DNA of 5,956 bases, taken from Christensenellaceae bacterium (GTDB lineage: Bacteria > Bacillota > Clostridia > Christensenellales > DTU072). The DNA lies in NCBI GenBank assembly GCA_031260775.1, contig JAISKW010000084.1, forward strand, positions 1 through 5,956, in the 5' to 3' direction. The position numbers and the translations under genes are program-made. This document shows, piece by piece, positions 1 through 5,956 of this stretch. Positions within the stretch are counted from its first letter, which is position 1, and the number at the start of each line of letters is the position of its first letter. Below the pieces are notes generated by a model that did no database searches, was not told the origin of the DNA, and was given only the letters and a program-made list of their open reading frames with translations.

Positions 1-1129
1 GCTCGATGCCGTTGATAAGCTTGTCGAACTCCTTTTCGCCGCCCTCAAGGGTTTTGAGGAAGCGTTCTTCTTCCTTGTTAAATTCGGATACGATAAACTC
101 GCGGTTCTCCCAAAATTCGGGATAAGCGTTTTTGAAAAACTCGCAGTAAATGAGGGCGATTTCGCCTATTTTTTGCGGCTCAAGTACGCCGAGACGGCGG
201 ATGTGCCGTACACTTTTGCGAATTAGTCGGCGCAAAACATAGCCCGCGCCGCCGTTTGCAGGCACAATTGCACGAACGTCACCAAGGATTGCCGTTGCCG
301 CGCGTGTGTGGTCGGCGACAATGCGGAACGATTTTGTGTATTCATCCTCCTGAATGTCGTAGTATTTTTTGCCCGAAAGTTCTTCAAGCTTCGCAATTAC
401 GCCGCTGAAAAGTTCGGTCACGTACGCGCTTGTCGCGCCGTTAAGGAAAGCAAGGTTTCGCTCTAAACCGAACCCCGTATCAACACATTTGGAATCCTTT
501 TCTTTGAATTTCCCTCCGTCGTACTGCACGTATTGCATATAAACGTCGTTGCCGATTTCTACTAATTTTCCTTTTGCGTCGGGGTAGAACCACTCGTTGT
601 CCGGGCCGCACGGGGTGTTGTCTTGCCCCAAGCCCCACCAGTTGTCCTCTTTGGGATTGAAGTGAATGCGCTTGTCGTCGAAGCCGAGGTCTTTTAAGAA
701 CGCTTCGGAAATAACGTCTTTCGGCGCGGAATCGTCACCCTCGAAAAGGGTTGTTTCGATTTTTTTCGGGTCTAAGCCGAGTTCCTTTGTCATAAACTCG
801 TAGCTCCAAGCGGTTTTTTCCTTTTTGAAGTAGTCGCCCAAGCTCCAGTTGCCCATCATTTCGAAAAAGGTTAAGTGGCAGTTGTCGCCGACTTCGTCTA
901 TGTCGTTCGTACGGATGCACTTTTGCACGTTGCAAAGCCGTTTGCCGGCAAGGTGCGGCGTTCCGAGAAGGAACGGCACAAGAGGGTGCATTCCTGCCGT
1001 CGTGAATAAAACAGAGGGGTCGTTTTCGGGGATTAATGACGCGCTGCCGACGTCTACATGACCTTTTGCTTTGAAGAACTCAATCCACTTATTGCGCAAT
1101 TCGTCTGCCGTGTATAATTTTTTACTCAT
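1..1129 (-). CDS. alaS: Alanyl-tRNA synthetase, N-terminal part (3' end outside window)
   Basis: Class II synthetase that activates alanine with ATP and charges tRNA-Ala in the cytoplasm. The frame opens at ATG 1129-1127 and is still open at base 1, giving 376 codons of a protein usually near 870 residues, so only the aminoacylation part and the start of the tRNA-recognition part are seen; the editing and C-terminal domains lie outside. Visible family marks: TADELRNKWIEFFKAKGH (residues 7-24), SLIPENDPSVLFTTAGMHP (31-49), the motif 2 region HLTFFEMMGNWSLGDYF (85-101), DNWWG (162-166), the motif 3 region VDTGFGLER (216-224), then IVADHTRAA and GYVLRRLIRKSVRH. The start is chosen because an in-frame TAA lies two codons upstream and the AlaS homology begins at once. 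The text differs from E. coli AlaS in places, for example GPDNEWFY where E. coli has GPCTEIFY. It follows the purD-purL stop by 3 bases, so it is probably cotranscribed. Family assignment is very secure; the subtype is inference. Confidence 0.96.
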   Translation of the reverse strand, partial: MSKKLYTADELRNKWIEFFKAKGHVDVGSASLIPENDPSVLFTTAGMHPLVPFLLGTPHLAGKRLCNVQKCIRTNDIDEVGDNCHLTFFEMMGNWSLGDYFKKEKTAWSYEFMTKELGLDPKKIETTLFEGDDSAPKDVISEAFLKDLGFDDKRIHFNPKEDNWWGLGQDNTPCGPDNEWFYPDAKGKLVEIGNDVYMQYVQYDGGKFKEKDSKCVDTGFGLERNLAFLNGATSAYVTELFSGVIAKLEELSGKKYYDIQEDEYTKSFRIVADHTRAATAILGDVRAIVPANGGAGYVLRRLIRKSVRHIRRLGVLEPQKIGEIALIYCEFFKNAYPEFWENREFIVSEFNKEEERFLKTLEGGEKEFDKLINGIE

Positions 1130-1153
1130 AGGTTATTTGAAATAGTTTACTCC
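1130..1153 (-). promoter_or_regulatory. purD-purL / alaS junction: translation-initiation region of alaS without a well-placed Shine-Dalgarno
   Basis: On the coding strand the junction reads AAA TAA CCT ATG. The only GGAG-like element upstream is at 1153-1150, 20 bases before the ATG, which is too far for normal ribosome binding; the bases between are AT-rich. Since the two genes are 3 bases apart, ribosomes finishing PurL probably re-initiate on alaS (translational coupling). This is inference from spacing only. There is no room for a terminator or a conventional promoter between the genes. Confidence 0.4.
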
Positions 1154-4100
1154 GTTTTTGAAAATGTTCATATCGAAGTTGCCCTCGATATTTTTGTAAA
1201 TGCCGCTTTGGTAGCGTTCGGTATGCCCCATTTTGCCGAAAACCTGTCCGTTCGGCGAGAGGATACCCTCGATTGCCAAGGTTGAGCCGTTAGGGTTATA
1301 GGGGGCTTTATCGGTCGCCGCGCCGGAGGGGGAGGCATATTGTGTGGCGACCTGTCCGCGCTCTAACATTTTATGGAGGTCGCCCTCGTTCGCGACGAAC
1401 CGCCCCTCGCCGTGCGACACGGGCACGCTGTAGATTTCGCCCGTTTTGAACGAACTTAGCCACGGCGAATTGTTTGACGCAATGCGGATATCCACAACCG
1501 TCGATACATGTCGGTTGATTTTGTTAAAGGTCAATGTCGGCGCGCCCTCTTTAACTTCGGCGATTCTGCCGTAGGGAACAAGCCCGAGCTTAATTAACGC
1601 TTGGAAGCCGTTGCAGATTCCTAAGATTAAACCGCCGCGCTTGTACAATAAATTGTGGATAGCGTCGGCGATAAAGGGGTTACGGAACGTCGCGGCAATG
1701 AATTTTCCGCTGCCGTCCGGCTCGTCACCGCCCGAAAAACCGCCCGGGAACATAACGATTTGCGAGTTGTTTATGCTTTTTACAATAGCGTTTACGCTGT
1801 CCTCGATATCTTGCGCGGAGGCATTTTTGACAACGAAAACGTTGCTGCCCGCGCCCTCGCGGACGAACGCCTTTTCGGAGTCGTACTCGCAGTTAGTGCC
1901 GGGGAAAACGGGTATGAAAACACGCGGTTTGGGTGCCTTTGTGACGACAGTCAGCGGCTCTTTTACGACAATATTGAATTTGTCGGCATTGAAAACCTTG
2001 TCGAAATTATTCTTTTCCCACGGGAATATTTTGGCGTGCTTTTGGAGCAAAGATATTGCGGTTTCAAGCCCGAGGGGCGACATCCCCGGCGCGGAAATTA
2101 TCGGTTCGGCTACGGCGAGGGCGATTTCCTCTCCCTCAAATTCGGACAATATTGCCGATTTAGAAGCGACAATTATGTCGCCCGACCGCGCCTCGAAGTC
2201 ATACTCTGTCAATGCCCTTGTGAAAGTGACGCCGAGCTTGTTACCGAGCGCGCTCTTGATGACCGCCGCTATCGCGCCGCCCGCCTCAACGACCGTTGCC
2301 GCCGTTACTTTTTTGTTGCGGATGCCGGCGTTCAGCGCGTCCAAAAGCCTCTTGAGCTTTTCAAAATTAATTTCGCCGTTTTCCGTGGGGACGGGAAAGC
2401 GGTAAATTTTGTCGTTTTCTACGAAAACATTGCTTATTAACTTATCGCTTTCTTCGCACGCTAATGCGAAAGAAATTAAGGTGTTCGGCACGTCGATTTC
2501 CTCAAACGAACCGCTCATACTGTCCTTGCCGCCGATTGCGGGGATGTTAAGTCCGATTTGCGCTTTTAATGCGCCGAGGAGTGCGGCGAACGGCTCGCCG
2601 AAACGCGTGGGGTTTCCGTTAAGACGCTTAAAAAATTCCTGCAGCGAAAGTCTTGCCTTTTTGTACGGAACGCCTGCCGCCGCAAGCTTAATTACCGAGG
2701 TTGCCACCGCGTATTGCGCGCCTAAATAGGGGTTCGCATCGGTGATGTAGGGGTTAAACGCCCACGCCGATACGCTTGCCGTTTTGGTAAACGCGCCATT
2801 GCCGACGGGCAATTTAGCCGCGCTGACGAGTGCCGGGGTTAGTTGCGACGAGCCGCCCCACGGCATAAATACGCTTGCCGCACCGATTGACGAATCGAAA
2901 ATCTCCGATAAACCTTTTTGCAACACGACGTTTTTGTCCTCTAAAACCGCTCTTAACGCTAAGTTGAAGTTCTTTGTTTTGAGCATCGCCTTAGTGTTCG
3001 TGTCGTAAGCCCTAAATAAACCGTAAGTTTTGTACTCGCGGCAACGAACCGAAGCGGTCTGCTTTACGCCGTTCGTGTCCAAAAACTCACGGGAAATATC
3101 CGCGGCGGCTTTGCCGTCTTTATTTAACATACGGAGGCGCGCTTTGTCGGTAACGGTTGCTACAACACAAGCTAAAAGGTTTTCTTCTTTTGCGAGTTTA
3201 ATGAACTGTGCCGCATCCGTTGCCGCAACGACTACAGCCATTCTTTCTTGACTTTCGGATACCGCAGTTTCGGTTACGGATAGCCCTTTGTACTTTTTCG
3301 GGATTTTATCTAAATAAATATCCAACCCGTCGGCAAGCTCGCCTATAGCCACGCAAACGCCGCCCGCGCCGAAGTCGTTGCACTTTTTAATGAGCGTCGA
3401 TGCGGCGGTATTTCGGAAAAACCTTTGAATTTTCCGCTCGGTCGGCGCGTTGCCTTTTTGAACCTCCGCGCCGCACTCGTCCACGGACTTTGCCGAATGT
3501 GCTTTTGACGAACCCGTTGCGCCGCCTATTCCGTCGCGCCCCGTTTCGCCGCCTAATAAAATTATTACATCGCCGGCAACAGGCTTTTCGCGCCGAACGG
3601 CTTTTGCGTGCGCCGCGCCGACAACAAAACCGGTTTCGAGCCGTTTTGCCGCGTAATTTTCGTGGTAGACCTCGTGAACCTCGCCCGTTGCGAGTCCGAT
3701 TTGGTTGCCGTAGGACGAGAAGCCCGCCGCCGCCGTTTTCGAAATGACCTTTTGCGGAAGCTTGCCCGGCATAGTTTCGGAAACGGGTTTGTAAATGTCA
3801 CCCGCTCCGGTTATGCGCATCGCGTTGTAAACGTAAACTCTGCCCGAAAGAGGGTCGCGGATTGCGCCGCCTAAACACGTAGCCGCGCCGCCGAACGGCT
3901 CGATTTCGGTCGGGTGGTTGTGCGTTTCGTTCTTGAACATTACGAGGTAGTCCTCGTCGTAGCCGTCAACCACCGCTTTGATTTTGATTGAACACGCGTT
4001 GATTTCGTCGCTCTCGTCAAGATTGTTTTCAAACGCGGGGTTCTTTTTGATTGCCTTTGTGCCGATTGTCGCAATGTCCATAAGGCAAACGTATTTTTCG

Positions 4101-5956
4101 GGACGGTTTTTGTACAAGTCCTTGAAAATTTCAAGGTACAGTTCATAAGCCCCCTTCAACGCGCCGTTATTGCCTGTATCAACGTTTGTTAGTTCGGTTA
4201 AAAAGGTTGTATGGCGGCAATGGTCGCTCCAATAGGTGTCGATAACCTTTAATTCCGTTTCGGTAGGGTCGCGCCATTCGGAGTCGATAAAGTACTTTTG
4301 AACGAACTGCAAGTCCTTGACGGTCATTGCAAAGCCCTTTTCGGCGTGATACGCGGTTAAATCGCGCTCGGTTTTGGAGTTGAAACCCGTTAAAACGACG
4401 ATGTCGTTGTTGTCTTCGAACGATTCCTCAAGCGTTACGGGCTTGTACGAAATGCTTGTTTCTTCGCTGTCGGTGGGGTTGATGAGGTATTTTTTGACCT
4501 TTTCAACGTCGTATATCGCATCCGATTTGATTGCATAAACCGATGCCGTCTGCACCAAAGGTCTTGCGCCGCCCGTTGAAAGTTGCACGCATTGTGCCGC
4601 GCTGTCGGCTCTTTGGTCGTATTGACCCTTTAGATACCTTATCGCAAAGGTGTCGTAACCCTTCAAAACGGGGAGGGTTTCAAAATACACCCTATCCGAC
4701 GGCGGCTCGGCAAAAATGCCCTTTACCGCTTTTTCGAAATCGCGCGTCGAAACGCCCTGAACGTCGTAGCGGATAAAATAGCGCAAGTCGGATACGGGCA
4801 CGTCCAAATTCTCTTTAATATCGTCGCCTATGCGCTTTGCCTGAACCTTGAATCCGAACTTTTTTTCAACGTAAATACGCCTAACCGCGTTCGGCTCGTC
4901 CACCGATAGGGCGATGTCTGAACGGAAAAACGCGCCGTTCCACGAGATATTGCCCACTGCATCGTACGCCTTGCGACGGGCAAGCGCGATTGTCTCCGCC
5001 TTTGCGGTGACCGCCAAAACACGTCCGCCGTTCGTTATCAGTTTCTCGTCTTTCTTCAAGGTTCCGGCATGGTATACCGTTGCGTCCTTTACGTCGCCGA
5101 TTATAATTTGGTGTCCTTTTTCGTACTTTTCGGGATACCCTTTAGCCGCCATTACGACCGTAACCGCACGGGCGTTTTCCCATTTTATATCGATTTTATC
5201 TAACGTTCCGTCGACGCAGGCGTTGAAAATATCGTACAAATCGCTCTCCAAAAGAGGCAGTACCGCTTGCGCTTCGGGGTCGCCGAACCGTGCGTTGTAC
5301 TCTATTACAAACGGCTCTCCCTCAACGAGCATCAGCCCGAAATACAAAACGCCCTTAAAGGGTCTGCCCTCGGCAATGAGTGCGTTAATTGTGGGTGTTA
5401 CAATTTTTTCAAGCGTTTTTTCTTCAATTTCCGCAGTAAAAAACGGCGACGGTGCAAACGCTCCCATACCGCCGGTGTTCAGTCCTTTATCGCCGTCAAA
5501 TGCGCGCTTGTGGTCTTGCGAGGAGGGCATAGTCTTAACGGTTTTACCGTCGGTAAACGCCAAAAGCGTCACCTCGCGTCCGACTAAAAACTCCTCGATT
5601 ACTACCTTGTTATTGTCCTTGCCGAACGCGCCGAGTTCCATTATGCCCGTAAGCGCGGTGTCCGCCTCGGCGGCGGTTTGGCAAATAATTACGCCCTTGC
5701 CGAGCGCGAGTCCGTCCGCCTTAACGACGAGCGGATATTTTACGTTTTTAACGTACTCTTTCGCTTTTGAAATGTCCGAAAAGGACTCATACCGTGCGGT
5801 AGGAATCCCGTATTTTTTCATTAACTCCTTCGAAAAAATCTTGCTTGCTTCCAAAATCGCCGCGTTTTTATGCGGACCGAATGCCCTAAAACCTTTTTCT
5901 TCAAGGTAGTCTACCAGCCCCTCGGCGAGCGGATTATCCGGCGCGACAACCGTAAG
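1133..5956 (-). CDS. purD-purL: PurD-PurL fusion: GAR synthetase joined to single-chain FGAM synthetase (5' end outside window)
   Basis: One open frame of 1607 codons plus TAA, entering from the window edge. A TTG at 5854-5852 is not the start: the frame continues upstream to 5956 and encodes PurD sequence there (VVAPDNPLAEGLVDYL, then FGPHKNAAILEASK). By comparison with E. coli PurD about 65-70 N-terminal residues are missing, so the whole protein should be near 1,675 residues. In visible numbering, residues 1-349 are PurD, 350-357 (LSVDEPNA) a very short linker, and 358-1607 a complete clade II PurL with PurS-like N-terminal region, synthetase core and C-terminal glutaminase. The enzymes are cytosolic and catalyse steps 2 and 4 of de novo IMP synthesis. 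All inspected signature motifs are intact, so both halves look functional. Fusion of these two activities is unusual as far as I know; yeast ADE5,7 and animal GART join PurD to other partners. alaS follows after 3 bases. Confidence 0.95.
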   Translation of the reverse strand, partial: LTVVAPDNPLAEGLVDYLEEKGFRAFGPHKNAAILEASKIFSKELMKKYGIPTARYESFSDISKAKEYVKNVKYPLVVKADGLALGKGVIICQTAAEADTALTGIMELGAFGKDNNKVVIEEFLVGREVTLLAFTDGKTVKTMPSSQDHKRAFDGDKGLNTGGMGAFAPSPFFTAEIEEKTLEKIVTPTINALIAEGRPFKGVLYFGLMLVEGEPFVIEYNARFGDPEAQAVLPLLESDLYDIFNACVDGTLDKIDIKWENARAVTVVMAAKGYPEKYEKGHQIIIGDVKDATVYHAGTLKKDEKLITNGGRVLAVTAKAETIALARRKAYDAVGNISWNGAFFRSDIALSVDEPNAVRRIYVEKKFGFKVQAKRIGDDIKENLDVPVSDLRYFIRYDVQGVSTRDFEKAVKGIFAEPPSDRVYFETLPVLKGYDTFAIRYLKGQYDQRADSAAQCVQLSTGGARPLVQTASVYAIKSDAIYDVEKVKKYLINPTDSEETSISYKPVTLEESFEDNNDIVVLTGFNSKTERDLTAYHAEKGFAMTVKDLQFVQKYFIDSEWRDPTETELKVIDTYWSDHCRHTTFLTELTNVDTGNNGALKGAYELYLEIFKDLYKNRPEKYVCLMDIATIGTKAIKKNPAFENNLDESDEINACSIKIKAVVDGYDEDYLVMFKNETHNHPTEIEPFGGAATCLGGAIRDPLSGRVYVYNAMRITGAGDIYKPVSETMPGKLPQKVISKTAAAGFSSYGNQIGLATGEVHEVYHENYAAKRLETGFVVGAAHAKAVRREKPVAGDVIILLGGETGRDGIGGATGSSKAHSAKSVDECGAEVQKGNAPTERKIQRFFRNTAASTLIKKCNDFGAGGVCVAIGELADGLDIYLDKIPKKYKGLSVTETAVSESQERMAVVVAATDAAQFIKLAKEENLLACVVATVTDKARLRMLNKDGKAAADISREFLDTNGVKQTASVRCREYKTYGLFRAYDTNTKAMLKTKNFNLALRAVLEDKNVVLQKGLSEIFDSSIGAASVFMPWGGSSQLTPALVSAAKLPVGNGAFTKTASVSAWAFNPYITDANPYLGAQYAVATSVIKLAAAGVPYKKARLSLQEFFKRLNGNPTRFGEPFAALLGALKAQIGLNIPAIGGKDSMSGSFEEIDVPNTLISFALACEESDKLISNVFVENDKIYRFPVPTENGEINFEKLKRLLDALNAGIRNKKVTAATVVEAGGAIAAVIKSALGNKLGVTFTRALTEYDFEARSGDIIVASKSAILSEFEGEEIALAVAEPIISAPGMSPLGLETAISLLQKHAKIFPWEKNNFDKVFNADKFNIVVKEPLTVVTKAPKPRVFIPVFPGTNCEYDSEKAFVREGAGSNVFVVKNASAQDIEDSVNAIVKSINNSQIVMFPGGFSGGDEPDGSGKFIAATFRNPFIADAIHNLLYKRGGLILGICNGFQALIKLGLVPYGRIAEVKEGAPTLTFNKINRHVSTVVDIRIASNNSPWLSSFKTGEIYSVPVSHGEGRFVANEGDLHKMLERGQVATQYASPSGAATDKAPYNPNGSTLAIEGILSPNGQVFGKMGHTERYQSGIYKNIEGNFDMNIFKNGVNYFK
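1136..1927 (-). other. Class I glutamine amidotransferase domain of the fused PurL (PurQ-like)
   Basis: The C-terminal 264 residues of the fusion hydrolyse glutamine to feed ammonia to the FGAM synthetase core. The domain opens with PRVFIPVFPGTNCEYDSE (from visible residue 1344) and includes FPGGFSGGDEPDGSGKF. The nucleophile elbow GICNGFQ has its Cys at 1448 (codon 1615-1613). VSHGEGRFV follows, and finally GHTER with the predicted catalytic His1578 and Glu1580. The triad is complete, so this domain should be active. The chain ends 27 residues after the triad Glu, normal for the family. Confidence 0.93.
1928..4885 (-). other. purL: PurL synthetase moiety of the fusion (PurS-like region plus FGAM synthetase core)
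   Basis: This part converts FGAR to FGAM using ATP and ammonia from the attached glutaminase. It begins with VRRIYVEKKFGF (visible residues 358-369), the usual N-terminus of the clade II PurL of Clostridia and relatives. The PurS-like/linker region follows, with GQYDQRADSAAQC (444-456) and KYLINP. Core motifs are YWSDHCRH (575-582), ETHNHPTEIEPFGG starting at 677, GGATGSSKAHS, FGAGG (862-866), SESQERMAVVV and GGKDSMSG (about 1142-1149) in the second half of the duplicated AIRS-like fold. The single-chain layout replaces the separate PurS, PurL and PurQ subunits of Bacillus. The PurL part totals about 1,250 residues including the glutaminase, the usual length for this clade. I see no missing catalytic residue. 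Confidence 0.94.
4910..5956 (-). other. purD: PurD moiety of the fusion (ATP-grasp GAR synthetase, N-terminus missing)
   Basis: This part ligates glycine to 5-phosphoribosylamine using ATP, giving GAR. Seen in visible residue numbering: the end of the N-terminal pre-ATP-grasp domain (FGPHKNAA, 26-33), the ATP-grasp entry VVKADGLALGKG (77-88), SQDHKR (146-151), the PurD hallmark NTGGMGAFAP (160-169), EYNARFGDPE (219-228) with the Glu and Asn typical of ATP-grasp metal binding, and the C-terminal domain with HAGT and NGGRVLAVTA. It closes with NISWNGAFFRSDIA at 349, which is where free-standing PurD proteins normally end. The 349 visible residues plus about 68 lost outside the window match the usual 420-430. 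Confidence 0.94.

Noticed and set aside
735..1061. Short open frames on both strands over alaS (735-935 minus and 849-1061 plus)
   Set aside because: They are alternative frames of the alaS coding region, whose true frame carries the conserved synthetase motifs.
1092..1118. Plus-strand promoter-like TGTATAAT at 1111-1118
   Set aside because: The -10 match is good but the nearest -35-like hexamer is poor and only 15 bases away; it sits inside alaS coding sequence and faces no gene.
1611..2440. Two overlapping plus-strand open frames of about 260 codons opposite the PurL glutaminase region
   Set aside because: They overlap each other in different frames and are antisense to conserved PurL motifs; neither has family features or a ribosome binding site that stands out.
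5852..5854. TTG as start codon of the long gene
   Set aside because: The frame continues upstream to the window edge and encodes conserved PurD sequence there, so the true start is outside the window.
4914..5909. Plus-strand open frame of 331 codons opposite PurD
   Set aside because: It lies wholly antisense to well-conserved PurD coding sequence, its translation shows no recognisable domain and is rich in Ser and Ala, and it is best explained by codon bias on the true strand.

Overview
The window holds two partial protein-coding genes, both on the minus strand and both running off a window edge. Reading in the direction of transcription, from the high-coordinate end, the first is a very long fused purine-biosynthesis gene. 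It joins phosphoribosylamine--glycine ligase (PurD, 5' end cut off at 5956) in frame to a single-chain phosphoribosylformylglycinamidine synthase (PurL with its own glutaminase domain), and ends with TAA at 1133-1135. Only three bases later an ATG at 1129 opens alanyl-tRNA synthetase (alaS), of which the first 376 codons are present before the window ends at base 1. Nearly every base is coding. There is no intergenic stretch over 3 bases, and I see no tRNA, rRNA, CRISPR array, mobile element or convincing terminator.

The main point of interest is the PurD-PurL fusion. The PurD part ends as a normal PurD does, and about eight residues later the normal N-terminus of a clade II (Clostridia/Streptococcus/Bifidobacterium-type) PurL begins. 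No stop codon lies between them, and no Met codon for about 270 residues around the join. The polypeptide therefore carries steps 2 and 4 of de novo IMP synthesis (PRA to GAR, and FGAR to FGAM) plus the glutaminase that supplies ammonia for step 4. Step 3 (GAR transformylase) is not part of the visible chain.

The single-chain PurL type, the standard genetic code and the mid-range GC content suggest a Firmicutes (Clostridia-like) anaerobe, probably uncultured. This is inference from family resemblance and not a placement. AlaS is of a form clearly divergent from the E. coli type. The two genes look like one transcription unit: purDL and alaS are in the same reading frame, separated by one stop codon and one further codon.
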